In this document: piece by piece, positions 1 to 10,250 of the stretch
How positions within the stretch are numbered: the first letter of the stretch is position 1
Layout: each line of letters opens with the position of its first letter
Origin: Chrysochromulina tobinii
Taxonomy: Eukaryota > Haptophyta > Prymnesiales > Chrysochromulinaceae
Direction: 5' to 3'
Length of the DNA stretch: 25,419 bases
Assembly: GCA_001275005.1 (NCBI GenBank)
Contig: JWZX01001858.1
Span: 1-25,419, forward strand
Notes under the pieces: generated by a model
The model's database searches: none
What the model saw: the letters and a program-made list of their open reading frames with translations, nothing else
Told to the model about the DNA's origin: nothing
Position numbers and translations under genes: made by a program

Positions 1-343
1 AGACAGTTGCTTTTGTTCTTGTGGGCTAGATTGTCATTGTAGTCGGTACATACATGTACGTCGCAGTCTGAGTCAATAGTGTGTGAGTGCATGGTGTGAG
101 TGGCATCAATTTCAGGGCCTAAATGTAGTGATTAACAGTCAATATCGCCAAAAATTTCGCGCCTGCGGCGGGCTAAGGGGCAACTTGATTACCCCTTCCA
201 GAACGCGCCCCCCCGTCGGTCCGCGACAAGTGGTACCTACCCATTGGTCACTTTGCAGTTTGCTCTTTCGGTCGACCATTCGTCACCATTGAATCCTCGC
301 CGCGCTCGCGCAGCCTCGCGCCCATGGCCATGCTGGCAGCATC
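1..343. other. Left flank, probable promoter/5' UTR of the first gene
   Basis: No credible coding region was found here; the short open frames have no recognisable composition. A CCATTGG (an inverted CCAAT-type element) lies at 241-247, about 100 bp before the first ATG of the downstream gene. The same heptamer in the opposite orientation recurs twice in the divergent promoter at 8000-8365. A run of seven C lies near 210. Treat this as upstream region of the gene at 344-1165. Confidence 0.4.
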
Positions 344-1165
344 ATGCTCGCGCCCTCCCGCTTGCATGCCCGCTTGGCGCTTGGCAGGCTCACAAAACGC
401 ACCCCCACGCACACCGCACTCCAGTCGCCCCCCAAAACGGCCGTCGAGCCCCTCGCGGTCTCGTTTCTCAATTCCTTCTTCTGGTATGAATTTGATATAT
501 TTTCCATAAACTTCACACCTTCTCTTCACAGCGCAGCGCAGATTTCTGGCTCCACATGCAGCACATCGACCTGCCACAGCATGCTCAACATTCACGCGGC
601 CGTGTTGGCGTTCATGCTTTCGCCTCCCGCAACAGTCGTCGTTCGCACAATTATGCGGCCTCAGGTCAGTCTTGGGCTCATCGACTGGATGCTTGACACA
701 CCCTTTTTACCGCCTGGCGACCAGCTGTGCAGATCCGAAGGCTGGGATTGCACTGCCACCTTTAGCACTTCACTTGTGAACCAAGTCACGGGTCCCAAGT
801 CGTACAGCACGTCGCTGGATTTCGGCCTGCGCTTCAAAAAGGATGGCTCCTTTGCTCTTGTCTCGCCATCTGCTCTGATCTCCAGCAAGGAAGGGCGGTG
901 GAGCACAGTTGAGGAAGAAGCTGGCGAGAGCTCTGCGGTTGAATGGCAGCTGACCGTTTGCGACTCCGGAATACGTGGTGGCCCAGCCGGAAGTGGTGCT
1001 ATGATCGTTGGTCCTCTAGCGAAGCTGTATTTCACCATGCGCCTGGACTCGGATTCGGATGCGCTACGGCTAAGCCAAGGGAAGGTATGGGTCAAAGAAG
1101 GCGACAGGATGCAGCCCGTGGGCACATGCCACGCTTCGCCCTTGCCACTTATGGGCAATAATTGA
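344..1165 (+). CDS. Uncharacterised algal protein, possibly organelle-targeted or secreted
   Basis: This frame is open for 273 codons from ATG 344 to a TGA at 1163-1165. I do not recognise a named family. The C-terminal ~170 residues look like a compact beta-rich domain: alternating hydrophobic strands such as LDFGLRFKKDGSFALV, EWQLTVCDSGIR and AKLYFTMRLDSDS, with Gly turns and four Cys. The N-terminus is Arg/Ser/Pro/Thr-rich and could be a targeting sequence. An alternative start at 581 (MLNIHAAVLAFML) gives a shorter protein with a hydrophobic signal-like start. An AT-rich, intron-like 48-bp segment (484-531) lies inside the frame; because its length is a multiple of three, removing it leaves a 257-residue product in frame. 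The gene converges on the DUF8003-like gene, 235 bp away. I am confident that the C-terminal part is coding and unsure of the start and of any function. Confidence 0.6.
   Translation: MLAPSRLHARLALGRLTKRTPTHTALQSPPKTAVEPLAVSFLNSFFWYEFDIFSINFTPSLHSAAQISGSTCSTSTCHSMLNIHAAVLAFMLSPPATVVVRTIMRPQVSLGLIDWMLDTPFLPPGDQLCRSEGWDCTATFSTSLVNQVTGPKSYSTSLDFGLRFKKDGSFALVSPSALISSKEGRWSTVEEEAGESSAVEWQLTVCDSGIRGGPAGSGAMIVGPLAKLYFTMRLDSDSDALRLSQGKVWVKEGDRMQPVGTCHASPLPLMGNN
484..531 (+). other. Candidate 48-bp intron
   Basis: The segment starts GTATGA, is strikingly AT-rich against the surrounding GC-rich DNA, and ends in a pyrimidine tract followed by CACAG. These are all features of a spliceosomal intron. Its length is divisible by three and it contains no stop, so the reading frame cannot decide the matter. 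It may lie in the coding sequence (if ATG 344 is used) or in the 5' UTR (if ATG 581 is used). Confidence 0.45.
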
Positions 1166-1400
1166 GTGTCCAGCGTGCATGATCATGCTTCATCGATAAA
1201 TTTAAACGCGTGGCGTGAAAGCTGAGACCACACGACCACACCACCAACATTGGCGGTCAGGTCTCTACTCCGCTAGCCGCAGTCCTACGCTACAACACAG
1301 CACAGCGAAGCGCGCCGACTGTGAAACAAGGGCCTTCTGCCAGCGAGGTGGAGGTTCAGGCCCGCACCTACTGTGTGCGTGAGTGTGGGGAACAGAGCTG

Positions 1401-4400
1401 CTACTGCGAGAGGCGCCTGGTCCGGCGCAGCGAAAAGTGCATCCGCCAGTCACGGCTGGTGAAGCCAGCGGCGGCGGAGAGTATCACGAGCGCCTGTGCC
1501 TCGAGTACCTTGGTGACGAGCAGTGCAAAGGCAAGCAGCCACAGCTGGCTGCCCACCCACAGGCTGCGATGATCTCGCACCACGAGCTCGACGGAGCAGC
1601 CCAATGCAATCACAGCATTGGGGAGCGACGCGAGATTCCACAGCGCGCTCAGGCGCAGCTTGCGCACGATCGCGCCGCCAGCGACGGCCGCATGCGAGGG
1701 CTCATGACCCTTGGCTACCCCACGCAGCAGTCCAAGGGCGCGACACACGAGCACCATGCACGCGAGCGGCGAGAGGATGCCCACCAAAGGAAGGACTGCG
1801 ACAGTGGCCACGCACTCTCCGACACGCTCGGGCAGCACGCAGAATGCGGAGACGATGAGAAAGTCAAGGATCAGCTCTGTGGCGAGCAGCAGCAGCAGCG
1901 CGGTCGCACCGACCATCGGCCACGCGACAGGCTGCAGACTCGTACCGAACATCAGACGGCGCGGCACGTCGCACGCGCGCTGGCACGCTCTCACGAGCGC
2001 GCGCCGGTGGGGCACGACTTTGCGAAAGTCCGTCAGAGCTTCGAGCGCCTCAGGTTCGTCAATGCTCCTCGGGCTGAGGCGCGTGACGCCGCGCGGGTGG
2101 CGCCACGTGTCCGGATCGCCCGAGCCGATCAAGAGCACGAGGCGTGAGCGCGTGGCGCTGCTGCTCATGCTGCTGCTCATGCTGCTGCTCTTGCTGCTGC
2201 TCTTGCTGCCAGCAGGCAGGGAGCTCATAGAGCCACCGGAGACGTGCACGAGGGCGAGAGAAGCGGGCTCACGCGACGACGAGTCGGTGGCGGCACTCAC
2301 GGCGGCGCTCAAGCCGGCTGTGGGGCTCTCGGGACGCTCGGGTGAGCGCTCGGGAGGGCGCTCGCGAGGCTGAGCGGGCCTTTGGACGCTCGCGACGGCG
2401 CCTGCGGCCAAGCACGAGGCCGCCAGGTGATGGTTGACCGCCTCGAGGAGCTCGAGCACCTCGCGCAGCCGCTCAGACCATTCGGACGCGTTCCGATCGA
2501 CAGCAGCCAGCCGGTGGTTGAGGCATGTGACGACGGCGGCCACGGACGCGTCGAGCGCGGCGGAGAGCGCATCATACAGGACGAAGTCAGACAAGTCGAT
2601 CCAATAGGGAGATAGGTACGTGCCACTGCCACATACGAGCAGCTGGTGGGTCACTCGGGGCTCATCAGCGCGCACGTCAAGGATGCGCATGCCGGCGCCG
2701 AGCCCGACAACTCCATACGACTCCTCTTGCTCGCTGAAAGATAAGTGCGTCGTGCGGTTGGACCAACTCGGCTCCGCCGCCGCGGTACCGTCATGCACGA
2801 ACAGCAACACGTTCATCGTGCTGGGGGCTGGGGGCTGATGGCCGTTCGGCCGGCGCACCGCGGCCGTTTGGCGCTGCGCGGCCGACGGCCCTCTGGGCGA
2901 TTCGGACGGCCCGGCTATGGCCGCAGCGCTCAAAAAGTCTCTGGCGCGCAACGGCGTGGAGTCATCGGGTGGCGCCCTCGGGAGCCCGTCGTACCGGTAT
3001 GGATCATACTGGCTTTGCGACGCGCGCACGGCGCGCGGCGACCAGCTATCGCCCGTCGTGTGGAGAGTCGCTAGACCCTCGGGGCCGACAGCATCCTCCA
3101 ACAGGGTCGTGGAGATCGCGGAGATCGCGGAGATCGCCCTCACCGGGCGCGTCGGCGTCGGTGCGGGCGTGAGCGAGGCTGGCAGCGTAACCGCCTCGAG
3201 GCGCGGCAGCAACTGGAAGTTCATCGGCTGTCCGATCCGGGCCGGTTGGCGTGTCTCCTCGCTCGACTTGACTTGACTTGGCTTCACTTGGCGTGTCTCC
3301 TCGCGGCCCATGGCGTGAAGCACTGGCCCAGCTGGAAGCGCGTCGGCCGGCGGCTGGCCGCCGTCGTCGTGGCTGCTGCGGTCTTCGTGGCCATTGTCGC
3401 CGGCGTCGGTGGCGCGGGGCGAGTTGTATGGCGGCAGTGGCGGCGGCGCACTCGCATTGATGGGGTCAGCTTGCTGGTCGAATGGAAGCGCCATCGTGGG
3501 CGCCGCGAGCAGCGGTCCCTGGATACCGCCACCGCCGACCCGGAGGCCGCCGCCGAAGCCACCAACGCCTCCAAAGCCACCGACGCCGCCAAAGCCACCG
3601 ACGCTGCCAAAGCCACCGACGCTGCCTGAGCGGCTCAGGGTGCTGCCATTGAAGCTGGCGAAGGCCTCGGAGGGCTGTGGGAAACCGCGGGTCGCGAAGG
3701 GCGCGAGGGGTGCCGAGATGTTGGCAAAGATGTCGAGCCATCCATGCTGATGCTCGGCGCAGCAGCCGAGCTCAAAGCGGTGAGACTCCCAGACACGCGA
3801 GTACATCGAGCGCCACACGCCCTCGGCGCGCTCGGCCGCATTCAGACCCGAGACCAGCTGGCACACACGCTGCCACTGCCTCTTGCGCCGTGCGGCGACG
3901 AACTCGGTCTGCAAGGGAGGCAGCAGCCCGAGAATGGTGGCCATCAGAGGATCCCACAGCTCCCATTTGGCGGTTTCGTCAAAGAGCCGCGAGATGTCGC
4001 GGTACGAGCCCTCGGCCACCAGCTGGCGCAGCGCCTCCGTGGGTGGCGGCAGCCGCCATGGACTCTGCGCGGAGTTGTCGCCGAGCAGGTGCACGCGAAG
4101 CACGTGCTGCTTGGCGCGGTACTTGAACTTGTCGTACATGAGCGCGTGCGCGAGCGACTCGATGGACGGTGTCTCCATCGATGAAGGTGACTCGAGGCGC
4201 AGCGCCGTGTCGAGCGAGATCCGCCCGGCGGGTGCTGTCGTGGGCTCGCTACCCGTCAGCTTGCGCCCACGACAGCGCTCGACCGACGTGTGCGTCATGT
4301 CACCGATGCCCGGCGTCGTCGGCGCCGCTGCTCTCGCGCGCCGCCGCAGCCGACTTCCTACTTTGGCGACTTGGATGAGCTCCGATGCGCGGCGGCGAGC

Positions 4401-7400
4401 AGCGGCGGTGCCGACGAAGAGTGCATACAGCAGGAGCAGAAGCGCCACGAGCGGCGGCACGAGAAGCAGTGCTGGGCCGCCGTACCGAGGCGGGAGCAGC
4501 AGCTCATGCAGGGCGACGCAGCTGTCGCCATCGTATGAGCGGAAGCGCGGCACAACGCACTCCCATTCACACTCATTCGGGGTCGGATAGCCTGTGAAGC
4601 GCGCCCAACGCGGCCCGTGGCAGGGCACACAGCTCACGCCAAGGTGTCCATCACACCCGCCATCGCACCTGCGCATGCCGATGGGGCAGTACTCGCATTC
4701 AGTCTTCAACGAGAAGGAGACCATGCCGGCGTCGCACAGGGTGCAGTTATGCGAGCCGAGGTTGCTCGCGTACGTGCCATTGGGACATGGGGCGCACTCC
4801 TGCGACCCCACCATGTCTTTAAAGAAGCCCATGCCGCAAGGCTGGCACAGCGGCCCAAAGTAGCCCGCGGTGCAATTGAAGCCGATCAGAGGGGCAAGTC
4901 CCCCTTGCTCGCCGTCGCTGTCGCCCTCGTTGTCGCCTTTGGCGCCCTTTTGGCCGCCTTTGGCATGAAAGCGCTGAGCGATGCTCGAATCAAGCACGTG
5001 TGGCCACCGATCCATGCCGGGAAGGAGCTCGAGATGCAAACGACCACCGCCGCCGCCGCCGCCACCCCCGGGTGCCCCACTGCCGCCGTTGGCATGCACC
5101 ATCGTGTTGTCTGCCATCGAGAGATTCCCGACCTGCAGGTAGATCGTGCCGCCCGCGCCGCCTCCAGATCCTCCCTCGTCCTCCTCGCCCTCCTCCTCGC
5201 CCTCCTCGCCCTCCTCCTCCTTGTCGTCGTCGATCTCCTCCTCACTTCGTCGGCGTACCGTCTGCCGGCTCTGGGGGTTGCCAGCGTCGACCCCATCGGC
5301 AGCGATCGCGCTGTGCTGAGCCATGATGAGACCTTGGCCTCCCACATGCAGGTGGATGATGCCGCCGCCTTGGCCACCCTTAGAGCCGCCACCGCCGCTG
5401 CCCATGTAGCCGGGGAGCATGGGCTCATCGTACGCTTCCTTCCCATCCATCCCAGCGACGTTGTTGTAGCTCCCAGACTTGCCCCCCTTGCCGCCGTGGC
5501 TGCCGCCCGAACCGGCGCCCGTCACGGTGCGAACACCTGTCGGCGAGTAGACGCCGCCGGCGCCGGGTCCCTCCCCGCGCTGGTGGCCGAGGGAGGAGGC
5601 GGTGATCGAGCCTGAGTCCTTCATGAGCACCCTGCTGCTGACGCACAGGCGCATCGCGGCGGAGGCGATCGCGCCGTCTCCTTCGACGGTGAGCTGCTCC
5701 ACACTCATGTACAGCGAGTAGTCACAGCCATCATCGATGATGAAGGACGCGTTGGCGGCGCAGTCGAAAATGAAGCGTCCGCAGTGCGCCTTGATGGAAC
5801 GTGTGGCCACGATATGACCCATGACGCTGACCTTGCCGCCTTCGACCACTAGAGATGTGCCGGAGATCGAGCCGAGCGCGTGCAGGGACAGGGAAGCAGA
5901 AGGCTCCATCGAGATGGTGAGCGAGTCTCCATCGGCGAGCATCTCGATGCGCCCGTCGATGGACGCGCTCTCCGAGATCGAGATCTGACCAAACCCTTGG
6001 ATCCTGGAGGTCGTGTCCATCGAGAGGCTGCCCACGATGAGCGTGTTCGAGGGCGGCCTGAACGGAGCATTGCCGCCAGCGCTACCCCATCCGGGCGTGG
6101 CGGCGGCGGCAGCGCCTGTCGCGTCCGCGCTCTCGCTCGCGTCGCTGCCGCTGCCGCCGCTGCCGCCGCTGCTGTCGGCGGCGCGTCGGCGGCGCCCCGA
6201 GACGACTGCGCCCACAATCTGCGCCGCCTGATCGAGCTCGAGCCTGTCCACAATGATCGACTGGTCGTGCTTGAGCAGGATGCGTGCGTTGGCGCTCAGG
6301 AGCACTGCAGAGGAGGCGGTGATGTTCCGGACGCACACCGAACCGCCCTCACAGTGTGCCTCGAGCGTGGCCCCATTGGACACTCGCAACTCGTCCAGAC
6401 GCAGGAAAGCGAGCTCCGGTTTCGTCAACGAGTGGCCCGACACATAAGAGGCGGCTGAGGTCTCATAACCGCCGTTGTCGACGAGCAGCACACAGGGATT
6501 GTCCTCGTCGAGGTTGCACGTGCTCGAGCCATTGGCCGGATAGTCACCGCCGATGAGCAGGGATCCCGCCGGGCCGCACTCGCACTCCGCGCCCAGGTAG
6601 CAGTGGCCATCGCTATTGAGCCCGCCCTGCACAATGGGCTTCACGTCGCTGTTGAGATCGGGCAGCTGGACGCGCCCGCCCGAGCCGCCGGCCGCGGGCC
6701 ATGATAACTTGAGTGGGTCCACGTAGGCACCGCCTTGGCCGCCCTGCGCGCTGACCGTACCGTTGCCACGAAGTGGCGTGGGAGAGGTGACGACGATCGT
6801 GCCGCCGGAAGCGCCGCCTGCGCGCGCAGAGGGAGCGCGCGCGTGGGAGCGCCCGCGCGTGAGAGGAGCGGAAGAGGCGCAAGGAGAGGATTTGTGAGGT
6901 GCGTCACGTGCGTGCGTGAGGAAGGTCGGGGAAGGACGGGCGGCAGAAGCGCGGCAGAATTGCAGCAGAGCGCGGAGGCAGGCTAGGTGAGCGAGCGTGC
7001 AGAGACGTCGGGCACACTGGCGCCGCCGTCGTCGTCGGGCTCACCGATGCCGAAACAGTCATGCACAGAGTAGCGCGTATCACACTGCGGGAGCGTCGAG
7101 TCATGCGGGGGCGAGAGGAGGCATTGGGGCTGCGCATCAGCGCTCAGAAGCCCATCGACTTGGACACCCTTGCGCGCGCTGATCACAATGACGCCGCCGC
7201 CGCAGCACTGCGACTTGCTGGTCCACATAGCCGCCCCTTTCGTTCCCAAGTAGGTGCCGCTGCCATAGAGGTCGAGCAGGTCTGGTGGGTTCTTGAGCAT
7301 GTACTGCTTGTCATGCGCCTCCATGGACAGAGGGATCGTGGCATCCCCGAACGATAGGCCGGGCTCATTCTCGCTCGGCCGCCCGCCCTCGGCCTCGCAC

Positions 7401-7999
7401 TTGCCGCCCGAACCCCCGTGCCCCGCGCCACCCGAGCCCTTGCCCATGCGCGAGACGAGCCACGAGGGTGTGGCGTGCTCACCCTGCGCAGCTGCTGTGA
7501 CGCCGCAGAAGCCGCGCCCGCTCGTGTCGACCGTGGCGCCCGGCTCGATGATCACCTCGCCGTTGGTGCTCTCGAGGAAGGCGGTGCCAGCATTGAGCAC
7601 GCTGCCCACGCCGAGCGTCACGCGTTGACTGAACGAGAGGTGGATCTCGCACACAGCAAAGTAGCGGCAACCCTCGCTCGTCCGGTCCGCGGCGCAGATG
7701 GACGAGTAGTTGGCGCAGCCGAGGAAGGCACCGGGGCTGAGTACGAAGCTGCCCTTGCCCTCCAATTTACACTTGGTCCAGTCCGGCTCTAGCAGCACCG
7801 TCCCTGACACGGTGCACACCGAGTCCTCGTCCGTGCTGTTGTAGTCGGGGCCGCACAGCAGCTTGTCAATTTCCTTCGCGTTCCCGCACGTGGACGTGGT
7901 CGGCGAAGGATTCTGATGTTGGTCTGCTTGAGCTGTGTTCTGATGATGCAAGAAGCCGAGGAGGACGCATCCAAGGGACCCAAGCTGGAAGGCCCCCAT
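1401..7999 (-). CDS. Large DUF8003-like glycine-rich membrane protein, plant At5g11700 type
   Basis: Two exons (7999-7045 and 6817-1401) join in phase 1 to give 2123 residues. Order of parts: signal peptide (about 1-25); a long Gly-rich beta-repeat ectodomain with many GGxGG turns and N-glycosylation sites; a Cys-rich TNFR/GCC-like block (about 4530-4880) with PCPNGTY and NCTLC motifs; a transmembrane helix near residue 1100; a cytoplasmic region containing RVHLLGDNSAQSPWRLPPP; and about four C-terminal helices (1401-1930) with LSALWNLASLPNAVIALG. From memory, the plant glycine-rich DUF8003 proteins (Arabidopsis At5g11700, At4g32920, At5g47020) share the same layout, including the PWxLP cytoplasmic motif and the late ALWNxxSLxN helix. 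Their biochemical role is not established to my knowledge; a cell-surface or wall-associated receptor-like role is inference. Lineage-specific features include an acidic Glu run in the ectodomain, RRRR motifs, (G-S/G-V-G-G-F)n repeats and Ser-rich repeats. Family assignment is fairly sure; the exact ectodomain exon structure is less so. Confidence 0.85.
2152..2212 (-). repeat. Ser-rich 12-bp coding repeat
   Basis: Tandem copies of a 12-bp unit (GCTGCTGCTCAT and its TTG variant on the plus strand) encode SSSK/SSSM repeats in the cytoplasmic region of the DUF8003-like protein. This is a length-variable low-complexity insert rather than a folded domain. Confidence 0.8.
3555..3626 (-). repeat. 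18-bp coding minisatellite, G-S/G-V-G-G-F repeats
   Basis: Four copies of an 18-bp unit encode GSVGGF, GSVGGF, GGVGGF, GGVGGF in the cytoplasmic linker of the DUF8003-like protein. The high similarity between units points to recent tandem expansion. Confidence 0.8.
6818..7044 (-). other. Intron of the DUF8003-like gene (227 bp)
   Basis: On the minus strand the donor reads ATCG|GTGAGC and the acceptor GCGCGCAG|GCGGC, preceded by a pyrimidine-rich stretch. Both sides are phase 1. Splicing joins exon 1 ending HDCFGI through a split Gly to exon 2 beginning GASGGTIVV, which restores a continuous Gly-rich ectodomain. Without splicing the frame stops at about 6983. The exon-2 frame is also open upstream of the first in-frame GTG at 6722, which confirms that coding begins at the acceptor and not at 6722. 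Confidence 0.85.
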
Positions 8000-8365
8000 C
8001 CCGTCCCCCTTTCACAGCCGATGTTTATAATTCATAGCCAATGGTCTATTTTCCACAGCCAAAGACACCGGACCGGCGTACATACGGATGCGGTTACCAC
8101 TAGCTCCAGGGACCCCTGGACCCCCTATTATCACAGCCATACTCGATCAGCCGCCGGGCCGGGCCGCTTAACAGCCAATGGTTTGTGAAAAACCTTCGGC
8201 TGCTCTTGGACATTTGGAGCTGGTTGCACCTCGCATTCCCCATCTTCTGAGCGCGTATGTAGCCTCACCCGCCCGATGGTGGTTTCTCATGCAGAGTTAC
8301 CGGTACAGTATTAACAGTATCGATTCTTTGCGGACTTCGCTTTCGTAGCGGGAAACCGAGCATCG
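8000..8365. promoter_or_regulatory. Divergent promoter region with repeated CACAGCCAA motif
   Basis: This 366-bp gap separates the start of the DUF8003-like gene (-) from the SGNH hydrolase gene (+). It holds five near-identical copies of a nonamer, consensus CACAGCCAA, all in the same orientation, at 8013, 8033, 8053, 8132 and 8170. Two of them extend to CCAATGG (8038-8044, 8175-8181), a CCAAT-box-like core. A perfect 7-bp dyad, TCCAGGG-AC-CCCTGGA, lies at 8105-8120. The first three copies are spaced exactly 20 bp apart. No coding frame is credible here. Calling it a bidirectional promoter is inference from position and motif repetition. Confidence 0.55.
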
Positions 8366-10016
8366 ATGGCAGAAGTTCCGATCATCGTGCTCTCGAACAC
8401 CACGCTGGATCGCAGCGTGCGCGCTCTCGGCACACCGCTTTCGCTCCAACCTTTGTTTACGCGGCTTGTTTCGGGTCTGCCCATCGTGATGGCTGTGATC
8501 GGTGCCAGCGAGGCCCAGAATGCCGGTTGCATCGAACAGCAGCAAAAGCGCTGCATGCAATACAGCGGCATAAATGGCCGTCAAAAGGGATGGGCTGTCC
8601 GTCTGTTCGAACACATCAACGCCACCTTCCCGAACGCAGGCCATCACCTCTACAATGCGGGGCTGGATGCCACCTCTGTCCTCAGTTTCTCATCCTGCCT
8701 GTTCTCGCACATGCCCTCGGAAGTGCATCTTGTCGTCACCGAGTGGGGCAGCATGGCCCTTGACAATCACAAGCACCTCTCCAGCATCGAACGCATTGTC
8801 CAGATCATGCTCCAGCTACCTTCTCAGCCCGTCCTCGTGCACCTCTCGTCACCGGAATGGTGTACGCAGAGGCGCACGCCCCGCGCGTTTTACAGCACGG
8901 GCGACCGGCTCATGGGAACGATCAAAAGCTTCGTTTACCCAGATACGCCGTGGGCCCGCGTCGAGCTCGAGACAACGCGCGTGTGCCACCACTACGCGCA
9001 GCCATGCGTCTCGATGAAAGAAGCTTTAGAGCCCCATGTGCTCAATAACGAGCCGGGCTTCTCATTGCAGGACCTGACCGGAGACGACTGCTTGCATTAC
9101 ATCAACGGCCGACACGGCGTCTCGTACGTGACGCAGGTGCTCTCTCACTGGTTTGACCATGCCCATGCACTGTGGATGCGCTCTACCTTACGCGACTGGC
9201 AGAAGCCGCCCCCCACGCAGCCTCTTCATTCGGAGAATGAGTGGTTGCAGCTGCCGACGCGCTGCTACACTTTCACCAGCAGACCCAATGGGCAGCAGGG
9301 CTTTCTTCGGCTCCAGTGGTGCTCGCCGATGGCCGAGGTTGCCAACTCCAAATTAGGCCACTCTGAATCCAAGTTACGCAACTCGAGCTGCCTCCCCAAG
9401 CGGAGCGCCAAGCAGCCGAGCTGCCCACAGGAGATCATTGCCTCCGTCACCTCGTTGCCTGGCAAAGAGCGCGAGAAGACCTGAGGCTAGGAGCGAGGCA
9501 GTCTACAAGGCCTTCATGGCCTCGCCCCCCTCGTCATGGGTCTACTGCCCAGTCAGCCTGAGTCCCGAACAACGCAAGCTCTCCGATGGCGTCGTCGCGC
9601 TGCGCCCAGGGGCGGTGCTTCTGACAAGCATTGACGCCTATCTGATCGCCGGCACCAACGAAACTCGGCCTCATCAAGAAACCACAGGTCCAGCCGCGGC
9701 CTCGGCTACGGCGGTTGGTCGGGCCGCGGCTGATGGGGTCGACGTGGTGGTGCAGCTGGAGCATTTGGTCTCGTACCAGGGCATGGGTCGCGTGCGTGTC
9801 GAGTGCCAGGCTGGCTGTTCGTGCGAGCCGCACATTATTGATGGGCATCATGTGGACGGCATTCGAAACACGTCCGTCTTCGTGTTCACTGCATTGGCCG
9901 TGCATGCGTTCGCGTCGCCACCGTGCCAGCTGCAAATCACGGTGCTGAACGACACGTCCTCCGGCTTGCACAAGTTCAAGATGCGCAGTTTGCGTGTGAG
10001 AGCCACAATGAAATAG
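8366..10016 (+). CDS. SGNH/GDSL-like hydrolase with C-terminal beta-rich domain
   Basis: Two exons (8366-9372, 9491-10016) give 510 residues. The N-terminal ~260 residues read as an SGNH hydrolase: block I is IGASEAQNAGC with candidate nucleophile Ser48, block II is around YNAGLDATS (97-104), and block V is DDCLHYINGRHG with Asp241 and His244 in a DxxH arrangement. The block III position (TEWGSMALDN, 125-134) lacks the usual GxND, so the oxyanion-hole Asn may be missing or displaced. The C-terminal domain begins near WVYCPVSL and includes VSYQGMGRVRVECQAGCSC and TSSGLHKFKMRSLRV, a beta-rich module I associate with multi-copy algal SGNH proteins. SGNH enzymes hydrolyse esters, often acetyl groups on polysaccharides or lipids; the substrate here is unknown. 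No signal peptide is evident. The two halves lie in different frames, so the model depends on the intron at 9373-9490; a frameshift is the alternative. Confidence 0.75.
9373..9490 (+). other. Candidate intron of the SGNH gene (118 bp)
   Basis: The donor is CCAA|GTTACG at 9373 and the acceptor GGCTAG|GAGCG at 9490. Both sides are phase 2 and the split codon becomes AAG (Lys), giving HSESK-SEAVYKAF and then the conserved C-terminal domain. The two reading frames differ by one, so some joining event is required. This donor/acceptor pair satisfies phase, but other nearby pairs are not excluded. Confidence 0.55.
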
Positions 10017-10061
10017 TGACTGAAAAGGGATTGAGATCTGAGGCCAGATTTTTTCACAACG

Positions 10062-10236
10062 GTGAGTCGGTACCTTTCGGCTCGCCGAGAGGTACGCTCG
10101 CACGCTCCCGCACTTCGAGACGTTTCACACACTGTTTCACACCAGAGATCGGACTTGTTTCGGTTTTGCCTCGAACGAACATGCAGACTGTACATGCAGA
10201 CTACTTTGGGCAGCGCGCGGCTGAGCGGCTTCGCAG
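10062..10236 (+). other. Candidate 5' UTR intron of the coiled-coil gene
   Basis: A near-perfect donor, AACG|GTGAGT, begins at 10062, 45 bp after the preceding stop codon. A candidate acceptor, GGCTTCGCAG, ends at 10236, just 14 bp before ATG 10251. An earlier acceptor near 10187 is also possible. If correct, the 5' end of this transcript overlaps the 3' end of the SGNH gene region. Confidence 0.4.
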
Positions 10237-10250
10237 GTACCCTGGCCTCG

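Noticed and set aside
1383-2147. 254-codon plus-strand open frame at the 3' end of the DUF8003-like gene
   Set aside because: Antisense to the conserved C-terminal membrane helices; composition is His/Arg/Glu-rich with no motif.
4617-5615. 332-codon plus-strand open frame opposite the DUF8003-like gene
   Set aside because: It is an antisense shadow of a long GC-rich coding exon; its composition is Ala/Val/Leu-rich without motifs, while the minus strand carries clear Cys-rich and Gly-rich domains.
9438-10016. Separate gene encoding only the beta-rich domain
   Set aside because: The same domain normally follows the SGNH module, and a phase-matched intron joins the two; the first residues of this frame before the acceptor look non-coding.
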